Of a stretch of 64,000 nucleotides of DNA, positions 45,915 through 54,067 are shown piece by piece. The notes beneath the pieces are model-generated. The model was not told where the DNA came from. It saw nothing but the letters and a program-made list of their open reading frames with translations, and searched no databases. Numbering within the stretch: the first letter of the stretch is position 1; each line of letters begins with the position of its first letter. This stretch comes from Tropicibacter alexandrii (GTDB taxonomy: Bacteria; Pseudomonadota; Alphaproteobacteria; Rhodobacterales; Rhodobacteraceae), in the NCBI RefSeq assembly GCF_003667315.2, contig NZ_RCTZ02000005.1:1-64000 (forward strand), written 5' to 3'. A program made the translations under genes and the position numbers.

Positions 45915-46087
45915 GACAGAACAGGCTCTTCGAGGGTGATCCGGTCAGGCTGAGCAGCCATCCCGCACATGGTCAGGTGGGCCTGCCCTTGGTCTGCCGT
46001 CGCAAGACCGGCGATCGTCCGATGGCCCTGCATGGCGGGCGCACCCCCCGGTCCGGGCTTGAACCGTCTCGTGTTGTCATGGGCCAT
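45911..46087 (-). CDS. Very small hypothetical protein
   Basis: A 58-residue reading frame starting MAHDNTRRFKPGPGGAPAM, with GGGAGG about 8 bases upstream, and overlapping the next small gene. No family is recognised. It could be noncoding; the ribosome-binding site and overlap are the only support. Confidence 0.35.
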   Translation of the reverse strand: MAHDNTRRFKPGPGGAPAMQGHRTIAGLATADQGQAHLTMCGMAAQPDRITLEEPVLS

Positions 46088-46422
46088 GTGCGCCGCCTCC
46101 CGGGTCGTGCTGCCCGCGGAATTGCGGCAGCATGGCAAAGTCGATCCGGGTCGAGCGGCGACGACCGCACAAGCAGAAGCGTCCCGTCGAACAGAAAAAA
46201 CGTAAGCCTCTTACAGGTGGGGCGGCACGCCCCCGGCGGCAAGGGGCGCAGAGAAATTCCCTCAGTCAAAGCTTGATGATGCGGATCGCGGGCGCTGCCT
46301 CGGTGCGGCTGATATTGGGCGACAGGACGGGCGGCTCGAAGATCCCGACCACAGTGCGGGGTCGGCTTCGCTGGGTGGTGAGGGGATGGGGTATTGCTCA
46401 TGCCACAGCGCAGCGACGGGCC
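46088..46422. other. 335-bp region with no supported gene
   Basis: Open frames exist on both strands but none has family support. The bases after about 46132 would read as a basic peptide on the plus strand, which is most likely chance. Confidence 0.4.
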
Positions 46423-48789
46423 TCACATCGGGCTTTGCGCGCCGTCTGTGAGGCTTTCGCTGCGCCTTGCACGGATATGATGCCACGCAATGGCGCACAG
46501 CGCCAAGCCGATGGCGGGCGCGTACAGCTCTGGCGCGCGCATCAAAACGCCGAGGGCAAGCGCAAGGCGCAGGACGATCTCGGCACTGCGCAGGCGCGCG
46601 CCGTCGAACCGGGCCAGCGCGCTGGCGATCAGGTACAGCGCCAGACACAGGCGGGCCAGCAGCAGCGCAAGGCCGGCCCAGTCGATGCCCGCCGAATAGC
46701 CGGGCAGGAAGGCTCCGCCGGTGCTGTTCGGGTCGATCTTGGCGGCGTCGATCAGCAGCAGTTCCGGGTAGAAGGCGAAGATGAAGGGCAGGATGAACAT
46801 GACGATGCCCGCGCCCACGGCTGCAAAGCCAGTGCGCATCGGGTCGCCCTTGGTGATCGAGGCGGCGGCAAAGGCGGCGACGGCGACGGGCGGTGTGATG
46901 GCGGAGGCCACGGCAAAGAAGAAGATGAACATATGCGCGGTGAAGGTCGCGATGCCCAGCCCGATCACCAGCGGCCCCATCAGCAGGGCGACGTTCACAT
47001 AGGCGGGCACCGTGGGCATGCCCATGCCCAGAAGGATCGCCAGCAGCATGGTCACGAACAACGCGAGGAACAGGAACATGCCGCCTTGGGACAGCTCGTC
47101 GCCGAACATCCGCAACAGGCCCAGCACGTCACGCGCGATAAAGCCCGACAGGCCGGTGAAGTTCAGGCAGAAGTCGATGACCGAGACGGACAGGAACATC
47201 AGGTAGAGCGTCGAGATCAGGATGCCCGCATCGGCCAAGGCGCCGACGATCTGGCCGGGTTTCTTGCGCACATCCGGATCGAGGAAGAACAGGCAGACCA
47301 GCAGGATACAGGCCCACCAGCCCGCCGACCCCGCATCGCCCGCCGAGTTCTGCACCAGCTGGAACACAAAGGGCAGGTCGGGGGCGCGGCAGGCCTCGCC
47401 GGTGACGATGGTCTCGATCCCCATCAGCGCCGCGATGGGGCCGCAGCCGATGGCTTCTTTCGGGGTGATGAGCAGGAACAGGATCAGCAGGATCGGGGCA
47501 AAGATCATCACGAGGTTCAGAATGTCCTGACGGCTCAGCAGCATGTCCGGGGTCTTTTCGCCGACAGGCTGGATGCCCTGTTTGCGGGCCTGAAAGACCA
47601 CCGTCAAAAAGAGCACGCCGAAATAGGCGGCGGCGGGGAGGATCGCGGCGACGATGACCTCGCGATAGGGGGTGACGGTCATGGCCGACAGGACAAAGGC
47701 CGCGACACCCATCACCGGGGGCATGATCTGCCCACCGGACGACGCCGCCGCCTCGACCCCGCCTGCGAAATTGCGGGTGAAGCCGCGTTTGAGCATCATC
47801 GGAATGGTCAGCACGCCGGTGGACAGCACGTTGACCACCGGACCGCCGGAAATCGTGCCGAACAGGGCAGAGGATACGATGGCGGCATGCGCAGGCCCGC
47901 CGCGCAGCTTGCGGGTCCAGAGGAAGGCGATCTTGATCAGCGACTGGCCCCCGGCGGAAATCCCGAACAGCGAACCAAGTACGATATAGGGGAATACCGA
48001 GGACAGCAGGATGCCCATGAACCGGCCCAATAGCCCTTGGGAGGTGTTGACCAGCACATCCTCGACATTGGGGCGGCCATCCATCAGGGCGCGTGGTTCC
48101 CCCCCGAGCTTGGTGATCAGGTACTTGTTCATGTCCTCGGCACCGAAGATGTACCAGATCGCCACGGTCAGCAGCGTGTAGGCCGCGATAAAGATCGCCA
48201 CCGCCACCAGCGGCAGCCCCCAGACGCGGACGTTATAGGCGAGAAAGACGGAAATTCCCGCGCCGACGATGGCAAAAATCCAGATGCCGGTATCGTTGAT
48301 GCAGGACGGATCGTCGACCGATGTGGGTTCGGGCAGGCCATAGAGCGCCGCGAATTCCTTTTCCTCGGCCAGCGCCTTGGCGATCAGCTCTGCGCGCTCG
48401 CCGGTGAACTGGTCGATCAGGCAGATCGAGTCGATTTCGATCACGTAGGTCAGGGCGACCGCCACGGCCATCATCACCAAGGCGATATCCATGACCATGG
48501 CAAAGCCGCGCCGACCCGGCCCGCGCTCGCGGTCCTGTTCATAAAAGGAATGCCGAGTGGCAACGATGACCATCATCAGCACGAAGGCGATGGGGTAGAG
48601 GAATTCGTAGGGGAACTTGCGGATCACGAAGCCGGGGTTGCCCACCATGTCCGTCACCCATTCATCCAGCCCCGGTATCGAGGGGATGGTGTTGAACAGT
48701 CCGATGGTGACGAGCACCAACCCAAGCACCCGCGCCACGGGCAGGGCGCGGTTGACCGGCGGCAGGATCGTGTCGGATTGGGTGGTCAT
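46423..48789 (-). CDS. TRAP transporter fused permease (TAXI type)
   Basis: The 788-residue membrane protein combines a small-subunit-like N-terminus and the large DctM-type permease, with roughly 16-18 helices. Diagnostic segments include GGPVVNVLSTGVLTIPMM, GGVEAAASSGGQIMPPVMGV, the loop MPTVPAYVNVALLMGP and ITPPVAVAAFAAASITKGDP. It carries out sodium-driven uptake of a substrate delivered by the TAXI binding protein encoded upstream. Start 48789 (MTTQSDT) is preferred over the longer frame. It is the last gene of the sulfatase operon. Confidence 0.93.
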   Translation of the reverse strand: MTTQSDTILPPVNRALPVARVLGLVLVTIGLFNTIPSIPGLDEWVTDMVGNPGFVIRKFPYEFLYPIAFVLMMVIVATRHSFYEQDRERGPGRRGFAMVMDIALVMMAVAVALTYVIEIDSICLIDQFTGERAELIAKALAEEKEFAALYGLPEPTSVDDPSCINDTGIWIFAIVGAGISVFLAYNVRVWGLPLVAVAIFIAAYTLLTVAIWYIFGAEDMNKYLITKLGGEPRALMDGRPNVEDVLVNTSQGLLGRFMGILLSSVFPYIVLGSLFGISAGGQSLIKIAFLWTRKLRGGPAHAAIVSSALFGTISGGPVVNVLSTGVLTIPMMLKRGFTRNFAGGVEAAASSGGQIMPPVMGVAAFVLSAMTVTPYREVIVAAILPAAAYFGVLFLTVVFQARKQGIQPVGEKTPDMLLSRQDILNLVMIFAPILLILFLLITPKEAIGCGPIAALMGIETIVTGEACRAPDLPFVFQLVQNSAGDAGSAGWWACILLVCLFFLDPDVRKKPGQIVGALADAGILISTLYLMFLSVSVIDFCLNFTGLSGFIARDVLGLLRMFGDELSQGGMFLFLALFVTMLLAILLGMGMPTVPAYVNVALLMGPLVIGLGIATFTAHMFIFFFAVASAITPPVAVAAFAAASITKGDPMRTGFAAVGAGIVMFILPFIFAFYPELLLIDAAKIDPNSTGGAFLPGYSAGIDWAGLALLLARLCLALYLIASALARFDGARLRSAEIVLRLALALGVLMRAPELYAPAIGLALCAIAWHHIRARRSESLTDGAQSPM

Positions 48790-49017
48790 GGTGGGTCCCT
48801 CATGGGTGGGTCTGAGACGGGAAGTCAGACAACTGGCCGAACCTGTGCCTGGTGTTTCAGCCATCCGCAGGTTGGCAACGCGCTGACCGCCCCCATGGGT
48901 GGCGTAATCCGCGCCACCCGCGGTCGGCTTGCCCTGCTGAACGTGCCTTGCGCTGGATCAGGCAAGCCTGATCGCGGTATCGGGAACAGGGGGCCGGATC
49001 GCGGCCCCCCTTGGCAT

Positions 49018-50073
49018 TTACTGCACTTCGGCGCAGTCGGGCACGTCATAGCCCGCTTCTTCCCAAGCGGCGACGGCACCGGGGTGGTATTTCAACGACA
49101 GACCGCCACAGAAGCCGGTGGCCTTGGCGTCGAGCACGTCGAAATTCACCGTCCCGCCATAGGGCGCGCGCTTTTTCAGCTCGGGGATCGTGGCGATGTA
49201 TTCCGCCGTGATCGCCTTGACCGTGTCGAAATCCAGATCGGCGCGGACATAGGTGGCAAACGGCACACCCGGCGAGCGGAAGATGCCATCCTCGGAAATC
49301 AGGTGCACGCCCGACCCCTCGCCATAGCCCATATCCTCCCATTTGACCTCGACCGGCGCGTTGCCGGGGGCCGAGAGGAACCTTTGCATTCCTTCGCTTT
49401 CCCAGATCGCCTTGGGCACGGAAATGATGTTCACGTCGCCGGTGGACTGCATCTGCACGACGCGGTCCGAGGGCTGCGTGATCGGCACCATGACGGCCTC
49501 GGCGGAGCCATCGACCAGCACCGAGGGCAACTGCCCCCAATTGGTCTGGAAGCCCTTGTAATCCTCGCCATCCTTGAAGCCGCCGGAGCCGAACAGGATG
49601 GTCTGGCGCCCCATGGTCAGTGCCGCACCGCGCGGCGGGCCGTTCCACACGGTCTTGTCCTTGAGATCCTCGTACTTGGTGATGCCGGTGGCGACTGGGG
49701 TGATCAGCCCGTAGGCCCCCGCGTTATAGGGCGCGATGGCCTGCACCTTGGCGGCCAGCGCCGCACCGTTTTCCCCCTGCGCCGAGAACGGGCCACGGCC
49801 TTTTTCCAGCAGGAAATGCAGAATGGTGGGCGCGGTGATGATGTCGGATTTGCCCTCGGCCACGTTGACCATGGAATTGGTCGCGGTCTGGCCTTCCTGC
49901 ACTTGCAGGTTGGCGATGCCCGCCCGCGCGGTCACATCCGCAAGGTGGGTCATCATCAGGTGCGGCGAGTTGCCGGCGCTGGATGTTTCGGCGCTCAGGT
50001 TGACCTGCGCCTGCGCGGTGCTGGCAAGGGCAAGCGCGGCCAGCGCCGCGAAGCTGGTTTTAATAATGTTCAT
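49018..50073 (-). CDS. TAXI-family TRAP solute-binding protein
   Basis: The 351-residue periplasmic protein has a signal peptide (MNIIKTSFAALAALALASTAQA) and the TAXI layout. Key segments are AETSSAGNSPHLMMTHLADV, NVAEGKSDIITAPTIL, YNAGAYGLITPVATGI and EAVMVPITQPSDRVV. It binds the substrate and delivers it to the fused permease, encoded 228 bases downstream. The ligand is unknown; the operon's sulfatase suggests a sulfated or phosphonate ester or its product. Confidence 0.92.
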   Translation of the reverse strand: MNIIKTSFAALAALALASTAQAQVNLSAETSSAGNSPHLMMTHLADVTARAGIANLQVQEGQTATNSMVNVAEGKSDIITAPTILHFLLEKGRGPFSAQGENGAALAAKVQAIAPYNAGAYGLITPVATGITKYEDLKDKTVWNGPPRGAALTMGRQTILFGSGGFKDGEDYKGFQTNWGQLPSVLVDGSAEAVMVPITQPSDRVVQMQSTGDVNIISVPKAIWESEGMQRFLSAPGNAPVEVKWEDMGYGEGSGVHLISEDGIFRSPGVPFATYVRADLDFDTVKAITAEYIATIPELKKRAPYGGTVNFDVLDAKATGFCGGLSLKYHPGAVAAWEEAGYDVPDCAEVQ

Positions 50074-50094
50074 CGGTTTCCTCCCTGTGGTCGT

Positions 50095-51780
50095 TTACTC
50101 GCCGGGAACCGGGTCGCGGCGGGTCATGTCGGGGGCCGTGCGGCCCGTGTATTTGCGCGTGAAATCCTCTGGCAGATCGTGTTCGCCCACGACACCAATC
50201 AGCACGCCCTTGAAGGCCGCGCCTTTCTTGCGGGCGGCGCGGATCGTATCGTCGCTGATCGTGGTGCGGGCGGCGGGGCGCGCCGTCCAGTCGAACAGCC
50301 CATCATACAGCCGGTCGATGGTGTCCGCAAAAGCCGGGTCGCCGCCCAGATCGACCAGCTCGTTCGGGTCGTTCCTCAGGTCGAACAGCATGGGCCGGTG
50401 GCCGGATTCGAAATGGATCATCTTCCAATCATGGTCGGCGATCATGAACATCCGCGCGTCCTTGGGTGCGATATCCAGCCGGTCGCAGAGCGGGCTGGCC
50501 GAGAAATCGTATTCGCAGATCACGTAGTCGCGCTTGGGCGCGTCACCGCCGCGCAGAAGCGGCAGCAGCGATTGCCCTTCGAGGATGTGATCCAGTTTCG
50601 ACGCATCGCCGCCCGCCACTTCGACGAAGGTGGGCAGGAAGTCGAGACATTCGACCAGCGCGTCGCTGGTGGTGCCACGGGTCGCATCCGCCTCGGGCGC
50701 GGGGTCGTAAATGATCAGCGGCACCTTGACCGAGGCCTCGTGGAAGAAGGTTTTTTCCCCCATCCAGTGGTCGCCCATGAAGTCGCCGTGATCCGAGGTC
50801 ACGACGATCATCGTGTCCTCCATCCGGCCCGTGCGTTCGAGGAAATCGAACAGCACGCCCATCTGGTCGTCGCATTGCTTGATCAACCCCATATAGGCGG
50901 TCAGCACCTTGGCGCGCACCTCGTCGCGGGAAAACGCCTTGCCCACCGGGTTGTTCTGAAACCCCTTGAAGATCGGGTGATCGGTCTCGCGTTCCGCGTT
51001 GTTGCGCACCGGGTCGAGGAAATCCTTGGGGCCGTACATGCTGGCATAGGGTTCGGGCACGATATAGGGCCAGTGCGGCTTGATATAGGACAGGTGGCAG
51101 AGCCAAGGTCCGTCGGCCTGTTCGATGAACGCGATGCCGCGGCGGGTCAGGTAGGGGGTTTCGCTGTCCTCTTCGCGGATGTTCGCGGGCAGGTCGGAGT
51201 TTTCGAGGAACCAGCCGGACAGCACATTGCCATCCTCATCGCGGGCGCTGTTGGCAAAGTCGTGCCACGGATTGTCGGATTGATAGCCCTTGCCGCGCAG
51301 GTAGTCGTTGTATTTCAGCGCGCCGCCCGCGTCATACAGGCCATCGGGCCCGTCGGGACGCATACCGTCATCGCGCTCGAACACGTCGAAGCCGCATTCG
51401 CTGACCCGCGCGCCGATCACGCTGTCGGGTTCCAGACCCAGACGGCGCATGCCTTCGGCATCGGCGGCCATGTGGGTCTTGCCCACCAGCCAGCAGCCCA
51501 TGCCCAGATCGCGCAGGTGGTCGCCCATCGTCAGCTCGCCGACCTTCAGAGGGGTGTTGTTCCAGCTGGCGCCGTGGCTGTGCACGTAGCGGCCCGTATA
51601 TGTCGACATGCGCGACGGGCCACACAGCGGCGACTGGATGGTGCAGCGGTTGAACCGCACACCTTTCGAGGCCAGCCGGTCGAGGTTCGGCGTGTGCAGA
51701 TGCGGGTGGCCGTAGCAGGACAGGTAATCCCAGCGCAGCTGGTCGAACATGATGAAAAGGATATTCTTCGGCTGCGCCAT
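50095..51780 (-). CDS. Sulfatase-family hydrolase (arylsulfatase/phosphonate monoester hydrolase type)
   Basis: A 561-residue alkaline-phosphatase-superfamily enzyme. The formylglycine site is SPLCGPSRMSTYTGRY, with Cys53 in CxPSR needing oxidation by a maturase. Metal ligands are in ILFIMFDQLRWDYL and in VTSDHGDFMGD. The sequence around these resembles the phosphonate monoester hydrolase/arylsulfatase group. There is no signal peptide, so it works in the cytoplasm on an imported substrate. It is encoded directly before the binding protein and permease, and a LysR regulator gene lies upstream. No maturase gene is in the window. Confidence 0.92.
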   Translation of the reverse strand: MAQPKNILFIMFDQLRWDYLSCYGHPHLHTPNLDRLASKGVRFNRCTIQSPLCGPSRMSTYTGRYVHSHGASWNNTPLKVGELTMGDHLRDLGMGCWLVGKTHMAADAEGMRRLGLEPDSVIGARVSECGFDVFERDDGMRPDGPDGLYDAGGALKYNDYLRGKGYQSDNPWHDFANSARDEDGNVLSGWFLENSDLPANIREEDSETPYLTRRGIAFIEQADGPWLCHLSYIKPHWPYIVPEPYASMYGPKDFLDPVRNNAERETDHPIFKGFQNNPVGKAFSRDEVRAKVLTAYMGLIKQCDDQMGVLFDFLERTGRMEDTMIVVTSDHGDFMGDHWMGEKTFFHEASVKVPLIIYDPAPEADATRGTTSDALVECLDFLPTFVEVAGGDASKLDHILEGQSLLPLLRGGDAPKRDYVICEYDFSASPLCDRLDIAPKDARMFMIADHDWKMIHFESGHRPMLFDLRNDPNELVDLGGDPAFADTIDRLYDGLFDWTARPAARTTISDDTIRAARKKGAAFKGVLIGVVGEHDLPEDFTRKYTGRTAPDMTRRDPVPGE

Positions 51781-51873
51781 CGTTGGTTTTCCTCCCTGAA
51801 TCGCCTTCGACGGGCGATGTCAGACCAGTAAGGCGTATTTTTTCAGCATTTTGAAATAAAACTCATGCCATAG

Positions 51874-52803
51874 CTATAACTGATCTGGTATATCATGGAA
51901 TTGCTGCGATGCGGCGCGCACATGCTGCGCCAGCAGTTCGGCCTCGGGCGACAGGTCCCGGTCGCGCATGAAGGACAGCCCGACCGACGACATCAACTCG
52001 TCGCCGCGAATCCCCAGATCGACCAGCGTGCCCTCGGACAGTTCCCGACGGATCGCACCCTTGGGCAGGCAGGCCACCGCCATGTTGTGCCGCAGGAAGG
52101 TGCGTGTGAATTCAAACGAGACGGTCTCGATCTGGTTGGCAAAAGGGGGGATGCCGCGCGCCCGCAGGAACTTGTCCATCTCGCGACGGATGATCGTGTC
52201 GGACAGGGGCACGATCATCAGTTGATCCTCGAAATCCACCAGCATGGGATGCGCACCGGGCTGTGCCAGCGGATGGGTGTGATGGGCGACGAAGAGCAGT
52301 TCCTCGGTATAGAGCTGCTCGAACGTGACGCCTTGCAGATGTTCGGGTGACAGCAGGCGGCCAAGGATGAAATCCAGATCGCCGCGCGCCATCTTGGCGA
52401 TCAGTTCGACCACGCCAGCCCAATGCAGGGCTATATCTGTTTCGGGATAGGCGGTCTTGAAGCTGCCGACCGCGTCGACGGCGACGGTGCGGGCCACGTT
52501 GGGCAGCAAGCCAAAGGCCACGCGCGCATTGGCGCCACCCCCCGATGCGGCGGCGGCCCCGGTTTCGATCTGGGTCAGGGCGATGTCGAAATGGCGCGAC
52601 AGGCGCTGTCCGGCCTCGGTCAGGTGCAACCCGCGCCCCGTGCGGTCGAACAGGGGCTGGCCGATGATGTGCTCGATCTCGGCCAAGGTGCGCGACACGG
52701 CGGGTTGCGAGGAATTCAGAACGCGGGCGGCATGGGTGACGGACCCGGCGCGCGCCACGGCAAGAAAGCACCTGATGTGGCGCATGCGTATCTGGTTGAA
52801 CAT
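51874..52803 (-). CDS. LysR-family transcriptional regulator (PcaQ-like)
   Basis: The 309-residue regulator has the N-terminal helix-turn-helix IRMRHIRCFLAVARAGSVTH with AARVLNSSQPAVSRTLAEIEH, followed by a periplasmic-binding-like effector domain. It resembles the PcaQ/GbpR group. Start 52803 (MFNQIRM) is preferred over 52824. It lies 93 bases upstream of the sulfatase start on the same strand and probably controls that operon. The inducer is unknown. Confidence 0.92.
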   Translation of the reverse strand: MFNQIRMRHIRCFLAVARAGSVTHAARVLNSSQPAVSRTLAEIEHIIGQPLFDRTGRGLHLTEAGQRLSRHFDIALTQIETGAAAASGGGANARVAFGLLPNVARTVAVDAVGSFKTAYPETDIALHWAGVVELIAKMARGDLDFILGRLLSPEHLQGVTFEQLYTEELLFVAHHTHPLAQPGAHPMLVDFEDQLMIVPLSDTIIRREMDKFLRARGIPPFANQIETVSFEFTRTFLRHNMAVACLPKGAIRRELSEGTLVDLGIRGDELMSSVGLSFMRDRDLSPEAELLAQHVRAASQQFHDIPDQL

Positions 52804-53500
52804 TCCCGGCCCTTTTGGCCGCAACTTTGACGGGGCGGTCGCGTCAGATCAAGGGGCGCGGGGGCTGCTGCCCGGGTTGTGCCATGCGATACAGCGCGCA
52901 GGTCCTCAGCGGCAGCTGACTGGCCGGAGCTTGGGAAGTGTCTGAGCACGTTCGATATCTTGTGAAGCTATCCACGCTGATGGCGTGGGCCGGGAAAGGC
53001 CTCGTCTGTCGCTTTCCAAAATCCGGGGGCTTGGTCTACTGCCCGGCCGTGCATTTCTGAAAGAAATGTCACGGGAGGGGTTAGTTAAAGGCGGCCGAGA
53101 GATCGCGGCGCTGCCAGCGGTCCTCATCCTCCCGCCAGCCCGCCGCGAGATGGCGCTCGGCGACAGGTTCGGCACGCCCTTCGCCCTGTCGCTGCACAGC
53201 GACAGCTCCGATCCCGGTCTGAACTTCGCGCTCGGGGGCGCTGCCATGCCTGACAGAACCCGGGACGGGCTGAAGGGCTTTCCGCAGGCCGTCGCTGCCG
53301 CTTTTTGCCAGACCAACGAAGTCTGCCGATTCAACTCTCAGGGGCGGCGGGACAGAACCAATGAGGACACTGGCCTCACGTCCCATGTCGACACAGGTCG
53401 TGGGCGCCAGGAAAAACCCATTGGTATGTCGTAGTACATTGTCGCCGTGTGCATCTGGCTGTATCCTGCGCCTTCGAGCCAAAAATAACCTACCTGCGCG
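52804..53500. other. 697-bp region with no supported gene
   Basis: Between the LysR gene and the heme oxygenase, open frames occur on both strands (for example 52985-53434 plus and 52906-53334 minus) but none has family support or typical codon patterns. It may be the remains of older sequence. It must contain the promoters of the flanking genes. Confidence 0.45.
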
Positions 53501-54067
53501 ATGACCGAGACACCACACAGCACCTTGCGTTTGCGGTTGCAGACGGAAACACGGGCGTCGCACGAGGACCTCGACCGAACTGTGTCTCGGTTCGACCTCA
53601 GAACGCGCGATGGTTTCGAGCTTTTCCTGCAAATGCAGTCAGTCGCTCTGAGGGCCATCGCACCGCATGCAGCGCGGTCGACCATAGCGGAATGCATTGA
53701 CGACCTTCTGGCACGCGCTGAAACCGATCTGCGCGCGATCGCCGCGTGGGCGCATCGTGATGCGATGGAGGTCGGATCGCTGCATCCGTTGGCCATTGAT
53801 TACGTCATAGCAGGGTCACGGTTGGGTACAAAAGTGCTGCGGACCAGATGGCTTGACGCGGATGATCCGGACGTGCGTCAGGCCGATGCCTATTTTTCCG
53901 CGCCAAGCTACATCGAGCTCTGGAAATCGTTTTGCGAGACGGCGAATGGGATGCCGTCGGTCGGCGATGTCGCGGATCAGATCGTTTGCGATGCCGACCG
54001 CATTTTCAAGCTTTATCACATGTGTGCCCTCGCGCCGCAAATGACGAAAGGAGAGGTCCATGCGTGA
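53501..54067 (+). CDS. Heme oxygenase (biliverdin-producing)
   Basis: The 188-residue product resembles bacterial heme oxygenases. The proximal heme ligand is His21 in TRASHEDLDRTV. The distal helix appears as HPLAIDYVIAGSRLGTKVL, where the family has a Gly-rich stretch. It would convert heme to biliverdin, iron and CO. Its 3' end overlaps the bacteriophytochrome gene by 8 bases, a classic pairing, since biliverdin is that receptor's chromophore. No ferredoxin reductase is adjacent. Confidence 0.85.
   Translation: MTETPHSTLRLRLQTETRASHEDLDRTVSRFDLRTRDGFELFLQMQSVALRAIAPHAARSTIAECIDDLLARAETDLRAIAAWAHRDAMEVGSLHPLAIDYVIAGSRLGTKVLRTRWLDADDPDVRQADAYFSAPSYIELWKSFCETANGMPSVGDVADQIVCDADRIFKLYHMCALAPQMTKGEVHA

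Noticed and set aside
46132-48033. Long open frame of 633 codons on the plus strand
   Set aside because: It lies opposite the TRAP permease gene and has the low-complexity composition of a shadow frame in GC-rich DNA.
48037-51831. Open frame of 1264 codons on the plus strand
   Set aside because: It runs antisense across the TRAP, TAXI and sulfatase genes, all of which have strong family evidence; it is a shadow.
52985-53434. Open frame upstream of heme oxygenase
   Set aside because: Frames overlap on both strands with no domain; it looks noncoding or degraded.
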